Below, one piece after another: positions 33,075 to 42,500 of a DNA stretch of 53,746 nucleotides. Numbering within the stretch: the stretch's first letter is position 1; every line of letters starts with the position of its first letter. The notes beneath the pieces were generated by a model that worked only from the letters and a program-made list of their open reading frames with translations, was not told the DNA's origin and ran no database searches. This stretch comes from Dehalococcoidia bacterium (lineage in GTDB: Bacteria; Chloroflexota; Dehalococcoidia; Tepidiformales; Tepidiformaceae). The translations under genes and the position numbers were made by a program. Location of the stretch: assembly GCA_020847985.1 (NCBI GenBank), contig JADLBC010000002.1, positions 1 to 53,746 on the forward strand, given 5' to 3'.

Positions 33075-35501
33075 ATGAAGCCGTTCGCCGAGGTGGCCGT
33101 GAACACGGGGCAGCCCGCGCGCCGGGGCTTCACGTACGCCGTGCCGCCGGGGATGGACCCCGCACCCGGCCAGGCGGTGTTTGTGCCGTTCGGCCCGCGG
33201 GTGCTGCAGGGGATTGTGCTCGCGCGGACGGCGGAGAGCCCGGTGGCGGAAGTGCGGCCAATCCAATCGATCGCGGACCCGGAGGCGGTGCTCGATGGCC
33301 CGCACATTGCCGTAGGCCGGTGGATGAGCGAGGTGTACCTCGCGCCCCTCTGGGATTGCCTGGCGGTGAGCCTGCCGCAGGGATACGGCCAGAAGGCGGT
33401 GACGATGGTCTCGCCCGTGGAGGTGCCGCCCCTCCTGCCGATCTACCCACAGGACCAGCGCATCCTCCAGTACATCGCCGAACACGGGCGGGTGAGCCTC
33501 GAGAGCCTGCGCGAGGCGATTGGGACGGTGACGCTGCCCCGGCTGGAGCGGCTCCAGAAGGATGGACACCTGACCGTGGTGCAGGGGTTGGCCCGCCCCG
33601 CCGGCCGGCCGCGGTTCGAACGGCGAGTGGCATTGGCGCAGCCCGCCGAGGCCGCGCGGGCCCATGTCGAGGCGTTGCGGGCGAGGTCGGCGCGTTCGGT
33701 GGCGGCGCGCATCCTGGCATTGCTGGCGGATCGCGGGGACATCGCGCTGGCGGAGGCGCGCGATGCGGGGGCGGCGCCGGGCCACCTCGACGGGCTGGAA
33801 CGCGACGGGTGGATTCGACGCTACGAGGCGCAGGTCGAGCGCGGACCGCTCGCGGGCATGACCTTCGAAGCACGCCCGCCGCTCGTGCTCACGACGGAGC
33901 AGCAGGCAGCCGCGGACGCGATTTGGAGCGAACGGGGCACGTGGCTGCTGCACGGGGTGACCGGCTCGGGGAAGACGGAGGTGTACCTCGACCTGGTGCG
34001 TCGAACGCTCGCCGAGGGGAAGGCGGCGGTCGTGCTCGTGCCGGAGATCGCGCTCACGCCCCAGGCGATCCGGCGCTATGGGGAGCGGTTCGGGAGCACG
34101 CTGGCGGTGTTCCACAGCGGGCTCGGCACGGGGGAGCTGTACGACCAGTGGCACGCGGTGCAGCGCGGCGCCGCACGGCTCGTGCTCGGGTCCCGGAGTG
34201 CGTTGTTCGCGCCCGCGGCGGACCTGGGGCTGGTGGTCATCGATGAGGAGCACGAGTGGACGTACAAGCAGGAAAACCCACAGCCGCGGTATCACGCGCG
34301 GGACGCGGCGCGCGAACTCTGCCGGCTGACGGGCGCGACGCTCGTGCTCGGCAGCGCCACGCCGGACATCGTGACCTACCACCACTCGGAACTGGGGAGC
34401 ATCCGGCGGTTCGAACTGAAGGGACGGGTATCGCCGGGCGAGGGCGGTGAGACGAGCGAAGGGACGCTGCCGCGCGTGACGGTCGTCGATATGCGGGAGC
34501 AGCTGAAGCACGGCAACCGGAGCGTGTTCAGCGTGCCCCTGACCCGCGCGTTGCGGCTGGCACTGCAGCGGAAAGAGCAGTCGATCCTGTTCGTGAACCG
34601 GCGGGGGTCGGCGCGGTTCATGCTCTGCCGGGCGTGCGGGCACGTGCCGGTTTGCCCTTCGTGCGAACTGGCCCTGAGCCTGGACATGAGCGACGCCATC
34701 GACCCGCGCCTGCGCTGCCACCATTGCGGCAGGTCGCGGCGGCTGGAGGAGCGCTGTCCGGCGTGTGACAGTCCGCGGTACCGGCCGTTCGGGGTGGGAA
34801 CGCAGCGGATTGAGGTGGAGGCGAAGCTCGCATTCCCGGGGGCGCGGGTGGCGCGCTGGGACAGCGACGTCGCATCCCGCAAAGGGAGTCACGCGGAGAT
34901 GGTGCGCGCGCTTGAGGCGCACGAGATCGACATCCTGGTGGGCACACAGATGCTGGCGAAGGGGCTCGACCTCCCGGCGATGACGGTAGTGGGGGTCGTC
35001 GATGCCGACGTGGGACTCGCACTGCCGGACTACACGGCGCAGGAACGGACCTTCCAGCTGCTGTCGCAGGTCTCGGGGCGGGCGGGGCGGCGCGAGCGCG
35101 AGGGGTTCGTGTATATCCAGACGTACCAGCCGGAGGCGGCGCCCATTGTCGCGGCTGCGAACCACGATTACCGGGCGTTCTACGAGGACGAAATCGCCCA
35201 TCGGCGGCGCGCCGGGTACCCGCCGTTCGCACGGCTGGCGCGGCTGCTGCACCGCGATACCAACCGCGAGCGCGGGCTGGAGGAGGCGGGGCGCATCGCG
35301 GCGGAGTTGCGGATGCTGCGGGACGCCGCCGGGCGCGCCGAGCCTGACGTCCTGGGGCCGATGGCGGCGTTCATCCCGCGCATCCGGGGGGAGTACCGCT
35401 TCCAGGTGTTGTTGCGCGGGCGCCACCCGGCGCGGCTGCTCGAAAATGTGCGCCTGGGCGACCGCTGGAGCGTGGACATCGATCCGGCGAGCCTGCTGTA
35501 G
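33075..35501 (+). CDS. priA: Primosomal protein N' (replication restart helicase PriA)
   Basis: An 808-residue superfamily-2 helicase that reloads the replisome at stalled forks. The 3'-DNA-binding domain is at about 1-100 (AEVAVNTGQPARRGFTYAVPPG), Walker A is GVTGSGKTEVY near 294-304, Walker B DEEH near 391-394, and the eight zinc cysteines lie in CRACG, CPSC, CHHC and CPAC (about 518-565). LVGTQMLAKGLDLP and SQVSGRAGR are helicase motifs V and VI. The ATG at 33075 (GGAAG upstream) matches the family N-terminus; a GTG at 33012 inside the MFS gene is the alternative. Confidence 0.94.
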   Translation: MKPFAEVAVNTGQPARRGFTYAVPPGMDPAPGQAVFVPFGPRVLQGIVLARTAESPVAEVRPIQSIADPEAVLDGPHIAVGRWMSEVYLAPLWDCLAVSLPQGYGQKAVTMVSPVEVPPLLPIYPQDQRILQYIAEHGRVSLESLREAIGTVTLPRLERLQKDGHLTVVQGLARPAGRPRFERRVALAQPAEAARAHVEALRARSARSVAARILALLADRGDIALAEARDAGAAPGHLDGLERDGWIRRYEAQVERGPLAGMTFEARPPLVLTTEQQAAADAIWSERGTWLLHGVTGSGKTEVYLDLVRRTLAEGKAAVVLVPEIALTPQAIRRYGERFGSTLAVFHSGLGTGELYDQWHAVQRGAARLVLGSRSALFAPAADLGLVVIDEEHEWTYKQENPQPRYHARDAARELCRLTGATLVLGSATPDIVTYHHSELGSIRRFELKGRVSPGEGGETSEGTLPRVTVVDMREQLKHGNRSVFSVPLTRALRLALQRKEQSILFVNRRGSARFMLCRACGHVPVCPSCELALSLDMSDAIDPRLRCHHCGRSRRLEERCPACDSPRYRPFGVGTQRIEVEAKLAFPGARVARWDSDVASRKGSHAEMVRALEAHEIDILVGTQMLAKGLDLPAMTVVGVVDADVGLALPDYTAQERTFQLLSQVSGRAGRREREGFVYIQTYQPEAAPIVAAANHDYRAFYEDEIAHRRRAGYPPFARLARLLHRDTNRERGLEEAGRIAAELRMLRDAAGRAEPDVLGPMAAFIPRIRGEYRFQVLLRGRHPARLLENVRLGDRWSVDIDPASLL

Positions 35502-35559
35502 GTCGCGGCCCGGGGCGGCGGCGTGGTTAACTTGGCCATCACTCCTCGGGGGGCCGCCG

Positions 35560-36147
35560 ATGTCCGCGCTCGCCACGCTCCGTTCGCGCGCCGCGCCCGC
35601 GCTTCGGCCGGTCCGGCGCGGCCTCGGGTCCATCGGGCGGCTCCGGCGCAAGGCGCGGTACTTTCGCGACGGGATCGAGGGCATCTGCATGGAGTTGCGG
35701 ACCACGATCGATTGCGGGCCAATCCTGCGGGAGTTCGGGGCACACGTGGGCGAGGGGACGACGATCTATGGGCCGCTGCACGTCATGAATGCGGACGGCG
35801 ACTTCTCGCGGCTCTGGATCGGCGAGCGGGTGTACCTGGGCACGAACATCCTCATTGATCTCGCGGACGATGTGCGCATCGGCCACGATGTTTCAATCGG
35901 GATGCGTTCGAATCTGATCACGAGCTTCGATGTGGGCCCGGGGGCCTTGAGCGAGATGCGCCCCCGGCAGCAGGGGCCGATCACGATCGCGGATGGCGCC
36001 TACCTGGGCACGGCGGCGACGGTGCTGCACGGCGTGACCATCGGCGAGCAGGCGACCGTGGGAGCGCACTGCCTGGTGCGCAAGGCCATCCCGCCGCACG
36101 CGACCTTCGTGAGCCCGGAGGGGCGGCTGGTGGAACCGGCGGGTTGA
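35560..36147 (+). CDS. Hexapeptide-repeat (LbH) acyltransferase-like protein
   Basis: A 195-residue protein. Residues 1-45 are basic and helical, and the remainder is a left-handed beta-helix of hexapeptide repeats (VGEGTTIYGPLHVM, IGERVYLGTNILIDL, IGHDVSIGM, IADGAYLGTAATVLHGVTIGEQATVGAHCLV). It resembles maltose/galactoside O-acetyltransferases, which acetylate sugars; the putative catalytic His is the one in SIGM/GHD or VLHGV. The ATG at 35560 has a GGGGGG stretch upstream. The stop is 1 nt from the stop of the convergent regulator gene. Confidence 0.8.
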   Translation: MSALATLRSRAAPALRPVRRGLGSIGRLRRKARYFRDGIEGICMELRTTIDCGPILREFGAHVGEGTTIYGPLHVMNADGDFSRLWIGERVYLGTNILIDLADDVRIGHDVSIGMRSNLITSFDVGPGALSEMRPRQQGPITIADGAYLGTAATVLHGVTIGEQATVGAHCLVRKAIPPHATFVSPEGRLVEPAG

Positions 36148-36148
36148 C

Positions 36149-36805
36149 TCAGGCGCGGGTGAGGGCCTTTTCGTACACCTCGGCGATGGCTTCGAGGATG
36201 GTATCGGCGAGGCCGAGGGTGGCTTCCACGGCCTCGACGGCGTCCTCGGCGCTGAGCCCGGCCTCGGCGGCGACCTGGGAGGCGGTCTCTTCGAGCGAGC
36301 GGCGCATGGCGTTAAACGTCTGCACGGCGGCGGTAAGTCCGACGCCGCTCGTGACGAGGGTGCGGCCGTATTCGCGGCCGAGCGTGTGCGCGTCCTCGGT
36401 GAAGCGTTCGCCCTTTGTATTGGAAGCGACGTAGCGGGCGAAGAGGTCGACGAGCTGGCGGCCGAGGCGGCGCATGCGGTCGCGCGCTTCGTCATCGAGG
36501 CCGGCGAAGGCGGTGGTGGCGGAGCCGCCGCCCTGGCGCCCGCGGCTGATGCGGCGCTTGATGCGGCCGATGGCGATATCGCTGATGCGGTCGGTGTCGC
36601 GGGAGGGGGCGGCGCCGGCATGGGCGGTGACGAGCTGGCGGAGGTCCTCTTCGAGGATGCGGCGATGGCCGCCGCGGGTGCGATAGGAGCGAACATCGCC
36701 GGCATCGGCCCAGCGCCGGATGGTGGATTCGCTGACGCCGAGCAGTTCGCTCGCGGACCCGAGGGTGAGCCAGTTCTGGACGGGCGGGCGGCCTGGGTCT
36801 GGCAT
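36149..36805 (-). CDS. MerR/BldC-like HTH transcription regulator
   Basis: A 218-residue protein. Residues about 11-58 form an excisionase/MerR-like winged helix: LTLGSASELLGVSESTIRRWADAGDVRSYRTRGGHRRI. A disordered Arg-rich linker (about 60-100) leads to an all-helical C-terminal domain (about 105-218). That domain lacks any effector-binding motif that I can name, so the signal is unknown. The ATG at 36805 has GGGAGG 10 nt upstream. It lies on the same strand as nirA and the FNT gene but after a hairpin, so it is probably a separate unit that may control them. Confidence 0.78.
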   Translation of the reverse strand: MPDPGRPPVQNWLTLGSASELLGVSESTIRRWADAGDVRSYRTRGGHRRILEEDLRQLVTAHAGAAPSRDTDRISDIAIGRIKRRISRGRQGGGSATTAFAGLDDEARDRMRRLGRQLVDLFARYVASNTKGERFTEDAHTLGREYGRTLVTSGVGLTAAVQTFNAMRRSLEETASQVAAEAGLSAEDAVEAVEATLGLADTILEAIAEVYEKALTRA

Positions 36806-36868
36806 GAGCGGCGAACCTCCCAAAGTTGGCCAAGCATGGCTGATCCTCGCGGCGGCCGTCAACGAGGA

Positions 36869-36895
36869 AGGCCGCCCGAATGTTCCGGGCGGCCT
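36869..36895 (-). terminator. Hairpin after the FNT channel gene
   Basis: Perfect 10-bp inverted repeat aggccgcccg / cgggcggcct (36869-36878, 36886-36895) with a 7-nt loop. On the minus strand it is followed by TTCCTCGTT, a weak U-rich tract. It lies 30 nt after the FNT stop. Confidence 0.7.
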
Positions 36896-36924
36896 CCAGG
36901 GAGCGGTGAGATGGGGCGAAGGGT

Positions 36925-37752
36925 TCAGGCTTCGGCCATGGTGGCCTCGGGCTGGCGGGCGGGCACTTCGACCCGGCCGAGGCGAAGGGGCAGATTGGAG
37001 AACCAGTAGGCTCCGCCGACGAAGGCCGCGCCACCGACGATGTTGCCCAGGGTGACCGGCGCCAGGTTGTGGACGAAGCCGCCCCAGGTGATGGCCGCGC
37101 CATGCTCCTGGAAGAGGCCGACAGCGAGCAGGGTCATGTTCGCGACGCTGTGTTCGAAGCCGGCGCCAATGAAGGCGAAGAGGCACCAGAAGATCATCAC
37201 GAGGCGGGCCATCTCGGTCTGAGCGCGCATCGCCGACCATACGGCGAGGCAGACAAGCCAGTTGCAGAGGATACCGCGCACGAAGAGTTCGGAGGCGGGC
37301 AGGTGCATCTTCGTTTCGACGGTCTTCTGGACGAAGCCAAGCTGGGGGGCGCCGCCGAGCACGCCGCTCTTCGCCACGAGCCAGGCGAGCAGGAGGGAGC
37401 CAGCGAGGTTCCCGAGGAAGCTGAGCGCCCAGACGGAGCCCAGGGCCACGGGCGACGAGGTGCGCTTGAGGGCGCCGATCATCATCACCATGTTGTTGCC
37501 GGTGAAGAGCTCGGAGCCGGCGAAGATTACGAGCGAGAGGGCGATGCCGAAGGACGCGCCCATGACGACCTTCGTGAAGGGCGAACCGGCGGCGGAGAGC
37601 GGCGCGCCGATGGCGAATATAAGGATGATGCCGAAGCCGACGTAGGCGCCGGCGAGCGCGGAGAGGATGAAGTAGCCGGATGGCGATTCGCGCAGGTAGC
37701 GCGCCTTCTTCGCCGCCGCGCCCGCGACGGCCTCGACAGTATCCCCGGTCAT
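36925..37752 (-). CDS. nirC: Formate/nitrite transporter (FNT) family channel, probably nitrite
   Basis: A 275-residue pentameric channel protein with six helices. The FNT signatures are present: GSELFTGNN (about 79-87), RGILCNWLVCLAVW (about 160-173) and the pore histidine in GAGFEHSVANM (about 198-207). Its ATG overlaps the nirA stop by ATGA, so nitrite import and reduction are translationally coupled; this is the reason for naming it NirC rather than FocA. A hairpin follows. Confidence 0.9.
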   Translation of the reverse strand: MTGDTVEAVAGAAAKKARYLRESPSGYFILSALAGAYVGFGIILIFAIGAPLSAAGSPFTKVVMGASFGIALSLVIFAGSELFTGNNMVMMIGALKRTSSPVALGSVWALSFLGNLAGSLLLAWLVAKSGVLGGAPQLGFVQKTVETKMHLPASELFVRGILCNWLVCLAVWSAMRAQTEMARLVMIFWCLFAFIGAGFEHSVANMTLLAVGLFQEHGAAITWGGFVHNLAPVTLGNIVGGAAFVGGAYWFSNLPLRLGRVEVPARQPEATMAEA

Positions 37753-39311
37753 GCTGTTGCCACCTCCCGCGGCGTTTCGGTATCGATGAGGCGCATCATG
37801 GAAAGCGGCACCGTCTGCTGGAACCGCTGGCGCACGAGCGCTTCGACGAGGACGGGCAGGTCCTCCCAGTGGACGTTGGTGAGGATGCGAGCGGCGAGGC
37901 GTGCATCCTCGCCGAGCTTGCCGCCGACGTAGACATCGGCGGATTCATCGACACGGTCGCCGAGGCGGATATTGGCGCCCTGGAGGCCGATATCGCCGAC
38001 GTGGTGCTTGCCGCAGGCGTGGACGCAGCCGGAGACGTGGATGCGGGTGCCGCGGGGCACCTGGACGCCCTTCCGTTCGAGGTCGGTGGCCAGCTGGAAG
38101 GCGTGCTTCTTGGTATCGATGAGCGAGAAGTGGCAGTAGTCGTTGCCGGTGCAGGCGACAAGGTTTCGCCACACCGACGATGGGTTCGGCTTCAGCTCCT
38201 GGAGGAGCGGATCGAGCAGAAGGGCCGAGAGGCTGGCGTCGGGGACGCCCATGATCACCACGTTCTGGTCGACGGTGATGCGGACTTCGCCGCTGCCGTG
38301 CTCCTCGGCGAGGCCCGCGATGCGCTCGAGTTGCTCGGCACGGATGCGGCCGACGGGGACGTGGAGGCCCACGTAGCTGAGGCCGACCTGCCGCTGGGGA
38401 TGGATGCCCAGGTGGTCGCCGGCGACCTGGAGGCGCTCGTCGGTCCCGGCACGTTCGAGGGTGGTCGCCATCTCGGCTTCGATCGCGGCTCGCAGGCGGT
38501 CCTCGCCCCATTCGGCGATGAGCCACTTGAGGCGGGCGCGGGTGCGGACTTCTCGCGGGCCGTTATCGCGGAAGACACGAAGGAGCGCGAGGAAGAAGGG
38601 CACGACCTGTTCGGGGCGAACGAAGACATCGAGCGGCGTGGCCAGGCGGGGGCTCGTGCCGCCCAGCGCGCCACCCACGAGGACGTTGAACCCCGCGACG
38701 CGGCGGCCGGCGATATCGCGCGTCGCGGGGACGAAGCCAACATCCTGCGTCTGGGCGTGGCCGCAGTCATCGCGGCAGCCGGCGACGGAGACGTTCAGCT
38801 TGCGGGGAAGGTTGCTGTACTCCTTGCGGGCGATGAGGAGGGCGTCGCTGATCGCCCGGACGAGCGGCGTGGAATCGAACAGTTCCATGCCGTCGGCGCC
38901 GGCGAGGGGGCAGCCGATGACGTTGCGGACGTTATCCATGCCCGTCTGGGTGGAGTGCAGGCCCGCATCCGAGAGGCGCGAGAGGAGCCCGGGGATGTCC
39001 TTGAGGCGGAGCCCGCGAAGCTGGACGTTCTGGCGGGTGGTGAAGTCGATCTCGTTGTGGGCGAGGTCTCGGCTAAGCGCGGCGATGGCCCGCAGCTGGT
39101 CCGCGCGCAGCATGCCTCCGCTGACGCGCAGCCGGAGCATAAACGTCCCAGGACGCTGTGGCCGGTGGAAAACGCCGTACCACTTCATGCGGTTGATGTC
39201 GTCTTCGGGGATCTGGTCGATGGGGATGTCCTCCGCCGCGTAGCGAAGGAGGTCCGGCCAGACATCGAGGCCATCCTTCTCGGCCTTCATGAGTTCGAAC
39301 TTGTTTGCCAC
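37749..39311 (-). CDS. nirA: Ferredoxin-dependent nitrite reductase (siroheme [4Fe-4S])
   Basis: A 520-residue assimilatory reductase that takes nitrite to ammonium with six electrons. Two ferredoxin-like half-domains (about 45-110 and 300-365) alternate with the siroheme domains. The cluster cysteines are complete: CTGNDYC (Cys387, Cys393) and GCVHACG (Cys429, Cys433). FTTRQNVQLRG is the siroheme-phosphate binding segment. A sulfite reductase would look similar, but coupling to an FNT channel favours nitrite. The GTG at 39311 has GGAGG 5 nt upstream. Confidence 0.9.
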   Translation of the reverse strand: MANKFELMKAEKDGLDVWPDLLRYAAEDIPIDQIPEDDINRMKWYGVFHRPQRPGTFMLRLRVSGGMLRADQLRAIAALSRDLAHNEIDFTTRQNVQLRGLRLKDIPGLLSRLSDAGLHSTQTGMDNVRNVIGCPLAGADGMELFDSTPLVRAISDALLIARKEYSNLPRKLNVSVAGCRDDCGHAQTQDVGFVPATRDIAGRRVAGFNVLVGGALGGTSPRLATPLDVFVRPEQVVPFFLALLRVFRDNGPREVRTRARLKWLIAEWGEDRLRAAIEAEMATTLERAGTDERLQVAGDHLGIHPQRQVGLSYVGLHVPVGRIRAEQLERIAGLAEEHGSGEVRITVDQNVVIMGVPDASLSALLLDPLLQELKPNPSSVWRNLVACTGNDYCHFSLIDTKKHAFQLATDLERKGVQVPRGTRIHVSGCVHACGKHHVGDIGLQGANIRLGDRVDESADVYVGGKLGEDARLAARILTNVHWEDLPVLVEALVRQRFQQTVPLSMMRLIDTETPREVATA

Positions 39312-39487
39312 GTGCACCTCCCTTGGGAGCGACGATGCCATCCGTTCGAGTCAGCGGAATTACCGGGGGATGAACAGCAGTTTGCCGGGAGGTTTCCCGC
39401 GGGTTTCGGATGAGGCGGGCGCGGCTGAGGTAGTGGGCGATGTTGCAGTTCCATGCCCTGTTCACGGGGAGGCAAACGGCGCGCGGG

Positions 39488-39515
39488 CTGACAATTCGCG
39501 CGCGGGCCGTATCCT
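39488..39515 (+). promoter_or_regulatory. Promoter of the 1551-residue GT-C/DUF2298 gene
   Basis: CTGACA (39488-39493), 16-nt spacer, TATCCT (39510-39515). The predicted start near 39522 leaves a leader of about 29 nt before the GTG at 39551. The rest of the 239-nt gap to nirA shows no gene. Confidence 0.6.
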
Positions 39516-39550
39516 GTGCCAGTGCATTCCCCGACGCACGTGAGCCCTTC

Positions 39551-42500
39551 GTGACTGAAACGCCGGCCGAGCGGAGTGCGGCAGGGCCGGGCATGCTCGC
39601 GGCGGTAGCGCGCCACCCGGCGGCGGCAGCGCTCGCGTTCCCGCTCGCGCTGGCCGTGATCGTGGTCGTCGGCGCTGCGCTGCGCTTTCAGGGGCTGGGC
39701 TGGGACCAGCCGGCCGGCGCGAACGTGCCACTCCAGATGCACCCCGACGAGCGCTTCCTCTCCATCGTGACGGACAAGATCGAGTGGCCATCGAGCGTGG
39801 GCGAGTACTTCAACACGGGGACGAGCCCGCTCAATCCTTATAACGCACCGGATACGCCGTCGTTCGTGTACGGGACGGTGCCGATCTTCGTGGCGAAGGC
39901 GGTGAGCACGTGGGCGGGGGACGACGCCGCCGGACCGGGCAATGGTTACGACACCACGGTGGTGTGGGGGCGACGGCTCACGGCGGCCATCGACACGGCC
40001 ACGATCCTGGTGGTGGCGGGCATCGCGACGGTGCTTTTCGGGCGGCGTGCCGGGTTGTTGGCGGCGCTGCTGTACGCGCTCGCGGTGCTGCCGGCGCAGC
40101 TCTCGCATTTCTGGGCGGCGGACCCATATCTGGTGTTTTTCGGGGCGCTGACGACGCTGTTCGCGCTGCTGTTCGTGCGGGTTCGAAGCGACCGGCTGGC
40201 GTGGCTCACGGGGGCCGCGATGGGAGCCGCGATGGGGCTCGCGATGGCATCGAAGGTGAACGCGCTGCTGTTCTACCCCGTGATCCCGGCGGCGGCGCTG
40301 ATCCGCATCGGGATTCGCGATGTCCCCCGGCTGGGGCTGACCTGGCGCGGGAGCCGGGCCATCGGCGGGCACTGGATGACCGACATCTCGGTGGTGTGCT
40401 TCGCGACGGCGGTGGCGATCTTCGCATTCCGGGTTGCCCAGCCGTACGCGTTCACGGGCCCAGGCTTCTGGGGCATGTCCATCAACCCGTACTGGAAGAC
40501 GGACGTATTCGAAGGCGAGTGGATGCGCCAGAAGGGCGAGATCAACTTCCCGCCGTTCGTGCAGTTCGCGGGGCGGTCGCCGATCCTTTATCCGCTGGAG
40601 AACATGCTGCGGTATGGGCTAGGGCCGGGCCTGGGAATCGCCGCGTGGGTATCGACGGCGGTGGGGGGGCTGCTCATCTTCCGCAAGCGGGACCTCGCGT
40701 TCGTGCTGCCGGTATCGCTGGCGGCGGGGATCTTCGGGGTGCAGGGCATCCGCTTCGTGACCTATCTGCGGTACTTCGCGCCGGCGTATCCGCTGCTGTG
40801 CGTGATGGCCGGGTGGGGGTGCGCGAACCTGCTGCGGTGGGCCACACAGGGCGGGCTGACGCAGCTGGTGCTGCCCCGCGTGGCCGGGCGGCGCGCGCCG
40901 GCGATCCCGGCACGCTGGCTAAGGGTCGCGGCGGGCGGGGCGTTCGCGGTGGTGGTGCTTTCGACGGCGTGGTGGGCGATCGCGTTTCAGAACGTGTATT
41001 CGTCGGAGCACCCGCGGATCGCGGCCAGCCGCTGGATCTACGAAAACATCCCGGCGGGGTCGCGCATCACGACCGAGCTTTGGGACGACTCGATCCCGTA
41101 CGCGATCCCGGGGCAGGCGTTCGCGTACCAGCTCGTGGAGACAACGCCGTACGACACGGATTCGCTGCAGAAGGTGCGCGACCTCGTGGTCGGCCGGACG
41201 CAGCCGGCGCCGGCGTCGGTGGGGCTGGCCGGCGCGGATTATGTCGCGATCACGTCGAACCGTGTGCGCGGCTCGGTGCCCCGGCTCGAACGTGAGTATC
41301 CGGCGACCATCCGCTACTACCAGCTCCTGGAGTCGGGCGAGCTGGGCTTCGATCTGGTGGCGCATTTCGAGGTGCGGCCATCGTTCCTCGGGATCACATA
41401 CGACGACTCGGCGGCGGAGGAGTCGTTCACGGTCTACGACCATCCGGAGGTCTGGATCTACAAGAAGTCGGAGCGGTTCAACGCGGACCGGGCGCTGGCG
41501 CTGCTGAACGAGGCACACCCGGAGCGGGCCGTGGACCTGCTCCCTCGGCAAGGGCGGACCAACGGGCTGCAGTTCACGGCCGAGGAGCGGGTGGTCCAGG
41601 AGCGCGGCGGGACCTTCCGCGACGCGTTCAACCAGGGCGGGACGACGAGTCACAACCTGCCGTGGCTGTGGTGGCTGCTCTGGCTGGAGGCGGCGGCGTT
41701 CGCGGCACTGCCGTTCACATCGTGGCTGTTTCGCGCGATGCCCGACCGCGGGTACGGCTTCTCGAAGCTGGCCGGGCTCATCGGGACATCGTTTGGGACG
41801 TGGCTCGTGGTGGCCTGGGGCGCGGCGCACTTCTCGGGGGCGCTCTCGTGGGCCGTGTTCGGGGCGGCGCTGACCGCCGGAGGGCTGGCCGCCTTTGTGC
41901 GGCGGCGAACGCTGCTGGCCGAGGCGCGAGCGCGATGGCGGACGTGGTTCACGCTGGAGGCCGTTTTCCTGGCGGCGTTCTTCGCGTTCCTGTGGCTGCG
42001 GTACGCGAACCCCGACACGTGGCACAGCCCGCAGGGTGGCGAAAAGCCCGTGGAGCTGGCGTACCTGACGGCGGTCGCGCGTTCGACCATCCTGCCGCCA
42101 TTCGACCCGTGGCTCGCGGGCGGGACGATGAACTACTACTACATGGGCTGGTGGTTCCTCGCCGTGCCGATGCGCGCGCTGCGAATCGTGCCGGAGGTGG
42201 CGTTCAATCTCGGCGTGCCGACGTTCGCCTCGCTGGCGGCGGTGACGGCAGCTTCGACCGTTTACAACCTCGTGGGGCTCAGCGCGCGTATGCGGCAGAG
42301 GGCGGCCGGCCGGCCGGGGAGGGTTCCGGTTCGCCCGGCGCTGATCGCGGCCGTGTTCGGGGCGATCCTGCTCATCGGCATCGGCAACCTCGACGGCGCG
42401 CACCAGATGATCGAGCGGCTGCAGAGCCTCAACACCTGGGGCGAAAGCTGGGGACGCGAAAGCCCGCTGCCGGTCGTCGGCGAACCGGTGCGCTGGTTTG

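Noticed and set aside
32904..35705. A 933-codon minus-strand frame opposite priA
   Set aside because: priA shows all helicase motifs and zinc cysteines; the opposite frame is His/Arg/Pro-rich and has no recognisable domain.
36149..36805. The regulator as a phage excisionase marking a mobile element
   Set aside because: No integrase, att repeats or phage genes nearby, and the protein has a large second domain.
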